39,041 bases of DNA from Fibrobacter succinogenes (GTDB lineage: Bacteria; Fibrobacterota; Fibrobacteria; Fibrobacterales; Fibrobacteraceae): positions 1 to 39,041 of the forward strand of contig CADBLC010000001.1 in the NCBI GenBank assembly GCA_902795385.1. Reading direction: 5' to 3'. How positions within the stretch are numbered: the stretch's first letter is position 1; every line of letters starts with the position of its first letter. The notes below the pieces were generated by a model. The model had not been told where the DNA came from. It saw only the letters and a program-made list of their open reading frames with translations, and did no database searches. Positions 17,301-23,185 of the stretch are shown here, one piece after another. A program made the translations under genes and the position numbers.

Positions 17301-19838
17301 GATTACAACGTGTTCAATCCATCTTTTATCCGCAAATGAAGAATAAGTTGTAAAGCCCAACCACTCTGCAAACTCTTTGTCATAAAAATCAATCGAATAA
17401 TCTTGTAAAGAAACAAAACGAATCTGGCCATTGAACGACTCAACCATGAGCTGGGCCGGCTCATAGACAATTCCCTTTTCTGCGTCTTCAATTTCCCAAC
17501 GGAATTTTGAATTAATCATTTCTTGCAAGCAAGAGGCTATATCCCCAACACTCGATGCAGAATTGAAATAACCAGGAGCAAACTCTATTTCACAAGACTC
17601 ATTGCCCACAGTAACCGTCATTTTTGCAGAATTATTATAACGTTCGGGAGGAAGTTCATTGGAAACCCAAATCGTCTTCACGTTGTCTTTTGTAAAGGTA
17701 ACTGAATTGTTCCATTCTTCAATTTGTTTACCGTCTTTTAAAAGTACAACTTTTAAGTGTTCCTTAAAATCATTGCCGATGGATTCTATTACAGAATCAT
17801 CATTTGAATCAATCAATACTGCAAGGTATTCATTGTTTAATGCCACAACCTTTACATTCTTGACGTCATCATTTTTACTACGGCCCAAGACCGATGTCAA
17901 AAGTGAGGCTAGTCCTTCAATGTCATTCGCAACAAAGTTTTTTGTCTTCTGATCAAGATATTTATAATCAATTTTAGCTTTATCCGCATTTGCATTCCAC
18001 TTTATAACAAAGCCATAATTTGGCGTAACACCATCAAATTCCGGATATTTTGACAAATCGAGTTGAACCGCAGAGCTAGAAGCACTATACAAAACATAGG
18101 AACATGTATCAGCATTTACGCATGAAGTAAATCGGTTTCCACACTGACCCTTTACATAATTCGCATATGTAGAAAGATCAGACCATCCACCATAATAATG
18201 ATCCATCTTTTCGGCCACAATTGCATTCGCACCAATAATGGATCCGAGTTGTTCGTCGTATTGGCCTAAACCCAATTTATCTAATTCACTAGTACTCTTC
18301 GCCTTTTCGGATTCAACAAAAGGAACGAGCAATTGGAAACTTAACGTAGCCCTAGAACTTACGGTAACAGAGGGTATTTCCAGTACCTCCACATTAAAGA
18401 AATTTTCCAACCATTCCTTCGAAAGGGCGACCGAAGAATCCTTCTCGGAAATAACCAATTCCACAGGGATGCTTATGCCTTTAGCGTCAACAGAAATCCT
18501 CTTGTCTTGACGAACTTCATTATTCCAGTACTTATTGTTCTTAAGGCGCGTTACTAATTCTTGGAGAGTTGCAGGAGGTTCATTGATGATATTGGACAAC
18601 AAATCCGACAAATTCAGAAGACTATGGGCATTTCTCGCTAGACACCCACTGAAGTCTACATTATTGTCATAATAATCCCCACTCTGGATAGCGGACAATT
18701 TGGACGATATTCCCTGGAGTTTCTCCAGAACCTTGCCCATGGAGAATGTATTAAAACGTTCGATTGAAGTGTGATTCCATTTACCCTCGCTATTTTCATC
18801 AAACGACAGAGCCCTTTCGTATGTGTATTCTTGATTTTTGACTCCACTGACAAACGTATCACCAATCTTTTTTATGTTATAGTGCAATTTTGCCCCAAAG
18901 CCGTCATCAACCTCGTTAGCCGTAATTAAGTCGCCAACTGATTCTTCCCACTTTGAAGATATCGTCCATTTAGAGACGATATTCACTAACGAATTCGAGA
19001 CATTCGTTTCTGACAAGCCTAGAACGCCATATTTCGCTTCAAATTCGGGCGAGCTAGCCTCCTTGAATTTAGTGGAAAAAGTTGCTACAGACTCCAAATC
19101 AACCTTATTCTCGGCACGTCCGTCAAGAACAAATGTGAATTCCAGCTTTTTGCTATATTCCGAAAAATCAAAATCCGATTCTATTTCAACATTTGTACTT
19201 GACAGATCTGCGGTAAATAAATCCTTAGCTTTTTTTATATCAGTGTCTTTCTTGTTATAGCGATCTAATTGTGATGAATAATTAGAAGACCATGCAACTG
19301 GATAATCCGCATTCAAACGAGTAAAAGAGCAAGATGCATCAAATACGATTTCACCATTTGAATTCAAATTGGCTTCATACGTAATATCAGCTTTAAAGTA
19401 CTTTAATTCAGGGTGAAGAGCCCCATTCTTGACCTTCTCTTGCAACTCTGCGGCACTAATCTTTTTCCCATCAGTGGGCAATTTCTTTTGAATATCGCTC
19501 TTGATTGCGTCTATTATCACTTTGGAGCTATCGAGACCGTACTCTCCATAGTATGTATTGTCAAATTGAACCAAATCCGATATTTTCGCGCGTTCATTCG
19601 TTGTTGTATTCTCATTCTTCACATAAAGCGCGGTAATAAACTGATTCACATTCGCGTTAGATTGCAGCGTTGACGAACTCCAAAGAGGCGCACTTGAAAG
19701 ACATTCGAGTTCATTAGTCCAATCCGACACAGAATAGGCGGTCGAAGCATCCATCAAAAGACGAGGTTCCAGGGCCTCAATCTTGTATTTCTTTCCAACA
19801 TACTTTTTCATAGCATTCCTTTTTTGCTGCTTCGACAT
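8319..19838 (-). CDS. Giant LEPR-XLL / RTX calcium-binding surface or secreted protein (3839 aa)
   Basis: Very large, probably exported adhesin-like protein. There is no Sec signal peptide. The N-terminus is basic and holds LEPRLLMD at 23-30, the LEPR-XLL motif known from the starts of huge repetitive exported proteins. Residues about 737-1232 contain four diverged tandem repeats ending in LGF/LGL. A canonical EF-hand loop (DPNDDGKVRLTE) occupies 2381-2392. RTX (hemolysin-type) Gly-Asp repeats of the GGxGxD kind span about 2537-3005 and bind Ca2+ in known proteins. A Calx-beta-like module (about 3330-3435) follows. An Ala/Pro-rich linker near 3700 precedes a C-terminal beta domain of about 110 residues. 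AGGAG upstream supports the ATG at 19838, but an in-frame ATG at codon 10 also has an AAGGA before it. The gene sits 21 bases after a FISUMP lipoprotein gene and 10 bases before the M50 fusion gene. It is AT-richer than both export operons, except at its 3' end. Confidence 0.9.
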   Translation of the reverse strand: MSKQQKRNAMKKYVGKKYKIEALEPRLLMDASTAYSVSDWTNELECLSSAPLWSSSTLQSNANVNQFITALYVKNENTTTNERAKISDLVQFDNTYYGEYGLDSSKVIIDAIKSDIQKKLPTDGKKISAAELQEKVKNGALHPELKYFKADITYEANLNSNGEIVFDASCSFTRLNADYPVAWSSNYSSQLDRYNKKDTDIKKAKDLFTADLSSTNVEIESDFDFSEYSKKLEFTFVLDGRAENKVDLESVATFSTKFKEASSPEFEAKYGVLGLSETNVSNSLVNIVSKWTISSKWEESVGDLITANEVDDGFGAKLHYNIKKIGDTFVSGVKNQEYTYERALSFDENSEGKWNHTSIERFNTFSMGKVLEKLQGISSKLSAIQSGDYYDNNVDFSGCLARNAHSLLNLSDLLSNIINEPPATLQELVTRLKNNKYWNNEVRQDKRISVDAKGISIPVELVISEKDSSVALSKEWLENFFNVEVLEIPSVTVSSRATLSFQLLVPFVESEKAKSTSELDKLGLGQYDEQLGSIIGANAIVAEKMDHYYGGWSDLSTYANYVKGQCGNRFTSCVNADTCSYVLYSASSSAVQLDLSKYPEFDGVTPNYGFVIKWNANADKAKIDYKYLDQKTKNFVANDIEGLASLLTSVLGRSKNDDVKNVKVVALNNEYLAVLIDSNDDSVIESIGNDFKEHLKVVLLKDGKQIEEWNNSVTFTKDNVKTIWVSNELPPERYNNSAKMTVTVGNESCEIEFAPGYFNSASSVGDIASCLQEMINSKFRWEIEDAEKGIVYEPAQLMVESFNGQIRFVSLQDYSIDFYDKEFAEWLGFTTYSSFADKRWIEHVVIATSHDETKKVQMDEKIASAKFGTKVGEKDLWAEVPSSFELIFEVDGKKKTIKLEKSDFESKKWASDAAKILQDALNEGFEWSADNVGLYVISHNDKISFKSSKEFVVGCTDESVLNWLGFYSFSQNKEGEKTVYEILKYKEIYSDKVDITYFQNIDADESPKVYVDILFDDDDRLNVNFDSAEMVEMKSLHALAKYMNARIKESHEEGFDVPDVEVSVKDGRLCFRSVENFTIYFGNIADAELLGFYPVVEKVDASGLFKVSTPSESIEYKDVLKTSAIEVCVNVHEESKEHQEKYELDLSSIVDACQKKNAAVKDCTVDEILQEIVLKLNKAIGEKQGDKDAVEYFAVDGLKIVAKKEYEIKYRIQKISDINGFTIASMLGLCGEYGSDPEKERDEFFVDANLIDDAIEDDAMVPLFQNFNLTIANVIVNGNINIAARYGVFGERIKGNITGLNCVTTIGADKTKTRLKGIKEPTYNYGFLAGFGTPKFEVKVDPTMKDIDVAFSAKAVIRAGRMEWMPNEELVKKESLNTAECGFHHKNYSMAHLYDDFSSKMCAKWDSYFFGAKAQSNLDKIQLPILGKSILEIMGLRNKFEELDNYFQRIKSGSNVQEIIDYIEKEIGMGVTAKYDYRVRVVKENGVERNVKETVLRLTFTWNKKISNNLLELDSLNLGREDFRLNSLLRAYIDATISFTGQVNIYAAEGAISFKVLDPIIGGNISVKASHISADMEVNAVEKVDGKDVLKQAEFQVESQSGKDSSISLKAKINGKNLDLDLNGTLYVYKYGADAGLISLNCNSSINSTPQTKVLCKDAAGQVYAYGGIQEGLLTLDLSNVRNLELKQTNLFDKLRNSVDGLSNTVRRLQSSLNSALVKGNIRHIPLVGDSIVNIGDSLSFLNTDFIEPLRKYVYKKTDGMNAYAVTEKLYTILCDYIATGTDSLEMCGDGNSAWWAQKEFNRYYHGIQFYESEDEAYWHLRLSVNYTLDKNADFDLGFPGLGLRADGGVALELKMMLDIGFGISKKEGAFILLSNGYDKKNNPETDYSDVEQKVKGESVGTAHIGDDLKIMLTVKPSASIEGSLGFLAMSAKVDAGQVKPIILGIDLNDGDKSDKVALNDWENDKKAKTTIRMNELLSGISTQANLRGEINLDVPMTLGIGGYSKSAPHIDTSLSVGWASDFGKGMGDLKAVALNDIVFDCGSFVKNTIGSVIQKVNKVIDPVRPLIKFLQTEIPVLNKLPAGKVRITVLDLVKKFGNKKKMNFGFLDDIIEIDNMVGKLKEYTNKGIYIGSWDIKNIDNLNMDEDLKKAGQDFIDGKISDAEKFVSEKLSKLNLKKSFVDLKSAVDTVSSIAGNVDSYVDYAKEAISDKIEDVKSAAEKWMLPSPGADSSKTEIQKPEFGGNWIFPIIDNPETEIMKILVGGHADLVVFDMKPLKFSFDWSKSFPIIGPLCADVGFSFGVDIDLCFGYDTYGIERWAQSNFKNVAALIDGFYVADWDPLSGDDVTEVVFHSGVVAGASLGGRFGVNVGLNLNVNLDLKDPNDDGKVRLTEMAEMLSLNPLDTFDVSASISARAFAYLDVFFYRKEWTLWSSGAFDLFKTASEHDNLATRSGDSLVVNVGEFAKENSVAELSEDGADDIEVIVTGSNKADIIFNNSKNKNHREYKVNEENLCIYAGEENDKIKISSKVKAEFNIFVYGGNGDDSIDLSGLNLAEGYVAVVVGSSGTDVIKGASSGTNYLFGDEGDVKFTPDSKGKKKKTLQYAIAYPSDNASGGTDVILGASIKDEKKPQPKNYIFGGAGNDFIVGGSGESTIFGDYGRLSRDSRGFDVADHHDSFDDGGDDLVYGGGAIDHIYGGAGNDFIHANGGDDAIDGGQGNDVIYGGSGDDAIHGGDGTDVIFGDMPFKSNMVIARSDNANGAQLPYTLVPHDLKGMVDANDKYISPFFTAADGGKFKADTIGVFDFAKKFVSNNASILSSIGNVLDGVNSWEELDDNKYGEVPSNKGSDVIDGGNGADVIFGDDGRNATDKVQAKLTGGDDIITGGAGNDFIDGDAGSDKIDGGSGMDIVYGGRGNDTLDGGIGNDFIFGDDGWTDYEKETVKDGQWFNKNGVIDGAKEALGDVIVSIGQTFGISNEAKSKTGGGDDTIIAGNDSDFVDGQSGNDTYRVQFVGGSKDVFTNVMDSGNDKNDSMKALGTLDGDNILIRSSDKGLGMIGMMPEDNGKGTVERVNYWYAGENRGVENISVETGLGNDVVTVSSTLSSMSIDAGGGNDEINIGRLYKNGLPKVNALDSFNDSVIKTSEGLLDSGNTHALFVEGGAGTDVFEILHSNSALSLHGGLEGVTYNIRNFVDENGDFIVNKGLISLTGKGNEYARDVKCEYICRMATLNYYATTLEDVVYSCDSILSSCCELQTIGIDEFHFFGGEGTNHYYVMGSEKLFYNKMFVDLEAGENVLYVGSDLTESQYRTQIEKLRKNRAKTIELITDGLDNIPIMSEGETFEYGIKLSQKPQGKVSVKISVPLTSDLEERNKNSGILLVDEKGNYCSSIVKEFDSNNYNSIQKIKIVYVGDNYVDDNDVAFLLQDIETSSPADKVDFMMNIPILLSDESSGDIMAFNSPMCDKLGFDVVNSGVILCDRPEIDLTKLSLASLRFTNEAGDVSYISTSKTSGSDYWYKAEKNKIYIYSASTDELVPITGRLDYVNMLKHYSQNPAYYGLDNCFILNSSTFQLAYAHGSIEYGINYSTNCLQLVVGEDRYDLSETPSTTGYYVKVSGNQFVIYSGETGLPVEVTGFLHFAASPDGVAAIEYTSKACNTAIGGSRSRIIYQNGLPFTRVGDVRSYEAIESGIDTYSPENGVVQIDLWREASSSATTPAPAPAAAPAALAAASSDAAESSTEVELVDGMPGFVAVGAGETVRIKIGASNIASASTVSLMVNSEDGNSLPALTWSWDDSSKKRRSVEEDTDLAYQVNISDVASEDDFIYVYLHAAKACQFVASAFVG
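10825..12230 (-). repeat. RTX nonapeptide repeat region inside the giant protein
   Basis: About twenty Gly/Asp-rich units with the pattern GGxGxDxhx are visible in several blocks, for example GGAGNDFIHANGGDDAIDGG and GGQGNDVIYGGSGDDAIHGG, separated by longer inserts. Such repeats form a Ca2+-bound parallel beta roll in known RTX proteins. At the DNA level they give recurring ACCGCC/ATCATC tracts, which could be mistaken for direct repeats. Confidence 0.92.
12663..12698 (-). other. EF-hand calcium-binding loop in the giant protein
   Basis: The 12-residue loop DPNDDGKVRLTE (residues 2381-2392) matches the canonical EF-hand spacing: acidic or Asn at 1, 3 and 5, Gly at 6, a hydrophobic residue at 8 and Glu at 12. 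It lies about 150 residues before the RTX block and adds a second kind of Ca2+ site. Confidence 0.7.
16145..17630 (-). repeat. Four diverged tandem protein repeats (about 120-135 aa each)
   Basis: Four consecutive segments of the giant protein share a layout. Each has an N-terminal beta pair, an amphipathic helix of the type ASCLQEMINSKF, KILQDALNEGF, ALAKYMNARI or EIVLKLNKAIG, a strand pair such as GQIRFVSLQDYSIDF or GRLCFRSVENFTIYF, and an end in WLGF, WLGF, LLGF or MLGL. Approximate spans are 17335-17630, 16920-17210, 16550-16830 and 16145-16500. The pattern loosely recalls the flagellin/hook IN motif, but I do not recognise a named family. Identity is low, so the boundaries are approximate. 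Confidence 0.65.
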
Positions 19839-19859
19839 ACTTCTTTCTCCTCTTTCTCC

Positions 19860-21047
19860 TTAGTTTGCCTTATAATTTTTCACGCAACGCACCGACATGG
19901 CATTTGTCTTTCGGCGTTCATTGTCGCTCTCGAACCACTTTGCCAAATTAAAGATAATGGCATACGCACCGATGTCGTTATACTCCTCGGGAAGCCACAT
20001 ATATCCATATTCCGGCATCATTTCATATTCCCTCGAATTAACGGTGCTTAGCAATCCTGCAGGCAGTGCAGAAAAACCGTAATCATCATCATTTCCAAAA
20101 ATTCGCGAAATATGATCTCCTATATAGGTGTCACCAACAATCATTTCCCATTCATTTTTGTTAAGGACATGCCATCCTTCCGGGCAAATTCCCTGAACCT
20201 GCAAATCGTCCCACTCATAAGACGCCTGCTTCGGGGCGATTGTTTTTGAGCATCCACTTGTCGTTCCCATTGCCACGGAATCGCAGGCTCGCGGTAGCCC
20301 CATAGCTTCGCTCCAAGAGTAAAGGCCACCAAACCCATTATCGCAATACCAAGCATCGTCGTTATAGCAGTACTTTTCGACAACGTCATCCTTAAATATG
20401 GTATCATCAGACATTATCTGCTTACCATAATTAAGATTCTGCGCAAACACCTCTAATTTCGGGCTGTCACCCATTTCAATTATTTTATAGGTTTGACTAT
20501 CCCTCTTGTCTATAAAGGTCGCATATTGTACATCCGGGTTAAACAAGCTATCCATCTGATAATGTTTGTTTTGAGACGCCGAGGAAGAGCTTATTTCCGT
20601 TTCAACCCATTTTCCATCATGACAAACTTCATAGATTTTTTTTCGTTTTGACACCATGAAATACCGGATATCTCCTTCCGTATCGCACACGTCATCTATC
20701 GTATCAAGAGGAACAATATCCAACGAATCCAGCGAAATACGGACGCTAGAGTTATTGACATCGCCCTTACTACTGGATGATACATTCTTGCTCGAGGAAG
20801 ATTCTTCTTCGTCGTCAGGGGAATACGAAGAACTTGAGGCTTCCGAATTCTCTTCCGAGCTACTAGACGCAACCGAAGACATTTCCTGGTCTTCCGAGGA
20901 AATTCCGCTATCCGTACTTTCGATTTCCGAGGTGTCGCCGCTTTGCACGGGGTTCGAATTTTTTCCGTTACTGCAGGAAGAAACGGCAAAGGCTAACGCG
21001 AAAAGGGCAAAAAAAGCCCACTGCTTTTTCAGAAAGGAAGTTCTCAT
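19860..21047 (-). CDS. FISUMP-domain lipoprotein, first gene of the giant-protein operon
   Basis: Lipoprotein of 395 residues from the ATG at 21047. A longer frame starts at 21062, but the 21047 start puts the basic signal peptide at the N-terminus with GGGGATA just upstream. The lipobox is AVSSC with Cys25. A long acidic Ser-rich linker follows (about 26-100). The C-terminal two thirds form a FISUMP domain: an AQNLNYG-type motif, paired YCYND and YCDNG Cys motifs, GLYSWSEAMG, CPEGWHVLNKNEWEM, GFSALPAGLL and an MSVRCVKN ending. FISUMP is a Fibrobacter-enriched family of unknown biochemical function, with a fold probably related to the FGE-sulfatase/C-type-lectin type. The stop is 21 bases before the giant gene, so the two are probably co-transcribed; a surface partner or anchor of the giant is a reasonable guess. 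Confidence 0.88.
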   Translation of the reverse strand: MRTSFLKKQWAFFALFALAFAVSSCSNGKNSNPVQSGDTSEIESTDSGISSEDQEMSSVASSSSEENSEASSSSYSPDDEEESSSSKNVSSSSKGDVNNSSVRISLDSLDIVPLDTIDDVCDTEGDIRYFMVSKRKKIYEVCHDGKWVETEISSSSASQNKHYQMDSLFNPDVQYATFIDKRDSQTYKIIEMGDSPKLEVFAQNLNYGKQIMSDDTIFKDDVVEKYCYNDDAWYCDNGFGGLYSWSEAMGLPRACDSVAMGTTSGCSKTIAPKQASYEWDDLQVQGICPEGWHVLNKNEWEMIVGDTYIGDHISRIFGNDDDYGFSALPAGLLSTVNSREYEMMPEYGYMWLPEEYNDIGAYAIIFNLAKWFESDNERRKTNAMSVRCVKNYKAN

Positions 21048-21067
21048 TCTATCCCCATACAAAAATG

Positions 21068-21091
21068 ACCCAAGCGCCCTTGCGCTTGGGT
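21068..21091 (-). terminator. Hairpin terminator after the DUF3467 gene
   Basis: A perfect 10-base-pair stem (ACCCAAGCGC at 21068-21077 with GCGCTTGGGT at 21082-21091) and a 4-base loop lie just past the stop of the DUF3467 gene. On the - strand it runs into a short T-rich tract. It also sits about 20 bases upstream of the FISUMP lipoprotein start, so read-through or attenuation could set expression of the giant-protein operon. Confidence 0.75.
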
Positions 21092-21105
21092 TAAGTTTTA
21101 TTCAA

Positions 21106-21429
21106 CTAGGCCTTCTTGGTCTCATTGTTTGCCGCCGTATTGGGCAACCCGATATCTATCGTGCCGTACTTGGCCTCGTAGGCGCGCAGCGTGGCCGAAA
21201 GCATAATGGCGAGGCGTTTCGCCGTAAACGGGGTCATCATCACGCGTTCAGCAATATCTACGTTCACCTTTTCCTGGCCCATCTGCCAGGCATTGTTCAC
21301 GCCGAGAAGCATAATCACTTCTTCACGGCCGGCAATCACGTTAGTGGCATTGGCATAAAGATTCTTCATATTGGTATCGTTCCAGACGACAGTCGACTGG
21401 GCTCCATTCTTTTCATTATTTTCGGCCAT
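21106..21429 (-). CDS. DUF3467 family small protein
   Basis: A 107-residue cytoplasmic protein with no signal peptide. The ATG at 21429 is preceded at good spacing by GGAG; a longer frame beginning with TTG (adding MERY) places that GGAG inside the coding region, so I prefer the ATG. The core (WNDTNMKNLYAN, then MMTPFTAKRLAIMLSATL, then YEAKYGTIDI) matches DUF3467, a short family related to gas-vesicle-type or secretion-associated small proteins whose function is not established. It lies between the two export operons, on the same strand as the giant-protein operon and separated from it by a hairpin. Its position suggests a regulatory or chaperone-like part in the same system, but nothing in the sequence proves this. 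Confidence 0.8.
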   Translation of the reverse strand: MAENNEKNGAQSTVVWNDTNMKNLYANATNVIAGREEVIMLLGVNNAWQMGQEKVNVDIAERVMMTPFTAKRLAIMLSATLRAYEAKYGTIDIGLPNTAANNETKKA

Positions 21430-21706
21430 ATAGCGCTCCAAATAGTATAATTGTAAGTTTGTCCAAAACAGACGTATTACAATTTAATAATTACGCACAA
21501 CTTTCGCCACAATCTTTTTGAAATATTTTTTTACAGATATGGCCGCATCCCAAGAAAAGAAATGTTTACAATTTTGTAATAAAAATAACAACTTAATTCA
21601 CTTGGCGGTATTCAACAACGTAATACATTAACTAAATTTTTCGTTTTTCCCTACCAAAAGATTTCTATCTTTCCTCTGCTTATCATCGACTTAAGGGTTT
21701 CCTTAT
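21430..21706. promoter_or_regulatory. AT-rich divergent control region between the two export gene sets
   Basis: This 277-base gap separates the DUF3467 gene (-) from the lipoprotein-HlyD-TolC-GAF operon (+). It is strongly AT-rich, with T tracts near 21520-21535 and 21640-21656. On the - strand a TATACT hexamer sits about 20 bases before the DUF3467 ATG, a possible -10 box. I see no open reading frame and no convincing operator palindrome. Shared control of both sides from here is likely by position only. Confidence 0.4.
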
Positions 21707-23179
21707 ATGAAGAACAAACTATTGTCCGCCTTTATCGCGGCCTCCTTCCTCTTTTTTGCAGGATGCTCCGTCTCCGATTCCGTAGACAGCGAGTACTCCA
21801 AATGGACATTCTCGGGAACCGTCATCGATTCCGAGAACGGCCAGGGCCTGAGCAAAGTGGTCATCACCTACCAGGATTCCGATGGCGACATACAGACCGT
21901 CGAGACCGACGCTAGCGGCAACTTCTTTATAAAAGAGCTCCCCTACGGCTCCCTGAATTTTTCCTTTAACTATAAGAGTATCAAGGACAAAGACACTCTT
22001 TACTACACCCCGAAAGTCATCAATATAGGCTCGTCGGGCGAATCCAGCCGCATGGAAGGGGTCATCGCCGGTACAGCCCTGATTGTCCGCATGAGCCCGC
22101 TCAACGCCAAGCTCGAGGGCGAATGCTACCTAATCGAAGAATCCACCGAAAAGAAGATTCCCGTTTCCAAGGCCAAGGTTTACCTTGTCCACCAGGACAC
22201 CGCCTTCGTGAACCTTTCCCCCAAGAGTTTCGAGGCCCAAACAGACTCCTTGGGCAAATTTAACTTTACAAAGCTTCCGGCCGACACGGGACTCGTCCTC
22301 CGGATTGAAGCCGTCACCCACAAGAACCTGCGCTACATTTCGAACGACATTGACCTTCCTCGCCTCAAGTCCACATCCACGACAAACCTCGGGCGCATCT
22401 ACCTTTCTCGTGACACCCTCGTCAGCGCAGCCCCGCTCATCAAAAAATCCAACGTGATGGACGCGAACCGAGTCGGACTCGAGAACGTGTCGCAACTGTC
22501 GACTCCGTACTATATCTTCAAGGAAAACCTCAAGACCGACAACCTTTCAGTCACGGTAAAAGCAGACACCGTCTCTATCGCAGTTGTCCCGAGAGTCAAC
22601 AAGGACACGCTTTTCCTGGACCACACCGAAGCCTTCCCGCCTGCAGCCGAAATCACGGTAAAGATTATCGCCTACGGCAAGGATTCCGGCGAAAGGCTCG
22701 AGGTGGAGCTCAGCGGAACATCCGCTTTCAAAACCGGCATGGGCATTTATGCGGTCACCAGCAATACCTGGCCCAGCAACAAGAATTTCAAGGCGTCGTT
22801 CGGAATTTCGGACACCATCTGGGTCAAGTTCTCCAAGACGCTGGCGAAAAACACCGACCGCATCCAATGGAACTACACTAGCGGCGTCGACTGCACCATC
22901 TACGGAAACGGCTACTACGCCAACTCCAAAACCTGGATCAACAAAGATACACTATTCGTCCAAATGCTCGAAGGCATCCTCATGAACAGGGACCGCGGCG
23001 ATTCCGTGGGCATGAACATCACCGTCTACGCCGACGACGGCTCCTACATGAAAGGATTCGTTGTCCGTACGGAACTGGTCGTTCCGCAGCCGACAGCCAA
23101 GAATGATGACGAAGAAGATGATGATGCCGATGCAAATGCTGATGGCGATAGTGCCAACGTAACTTTCGTACAAGACTAA
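21707..23179 (+). CDS. Lipoprotein with carboxypeptidase-regulatory-like domains, first gene of export operon
   Basis: A 490-residue lipoprotein with lipobox FFAGC (Cys20). Residues about 34-95 form a CarboxypepD_reg-like beta sandwich (WTFSGTVIDSENGQGLSKVV, then TDASGNFFIKELPYG). A second copy spans about 120-235 (KIPVSKAKVYLVHQD, then TDSLGKFNFTKLPADTG). The rest (about 240-465) is beta-rich without a recognised family. The C-terminus has a highly acidic tail (NDDEEDDDADANADGD) that could bind Ca2+. It starts the operon and is followed after 6 bases by the HlyD-type adaptor gene, so it is probably an accessory lipoprotein of the export complex, perhaps at the outer membrane. An AAGGG lies 10-12 bases before the ATG, a weak ribosome site. 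Confidence 0.85.
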   Translation: MKNKLLSAFIAASFLFFAGCSVSDSVDSEYSKWTFSGTVIDSENGQGLSKVVITYQDSDGDIQTVETDASGNFFIKELPYGSLNFSFNYKSIKDKDTLYYTPKVINIGSSGESSRMEGVIAGTALIVRMSPLNAKLEGECYLIEESTEKKIPVSKAKVYLVHQDTAFVNLSPKSFEAQTDSLGKFNFTKLPADTGLVLRIEAVTHKNLRYISNDIDLPRLKSTSTTNLGRIYLSRDTLVSAAPLIKKSNVMDANRVGLENVSQLSTPYYIFKENLKTDNLSVTVKADTVSIAVVPRVNKDTLFLDHTEAFPPAAEITVKIIAYGKDSGERLEVELSGTSAFKTGMGIYAVTSNTWPSNKNFKASFGISDTIWVKFSKTLAKNTDRIQWNYTSGVDCTIYGNGYYANSKTWINKDTLFVQMLEGILMNRDRGDSVGMNITVYADDGSYMKGFVVRTELVVPQPTAKNDDEEDDDADANADGDSANVTFVQD

Positions 23180-23185
23180 CGCACC

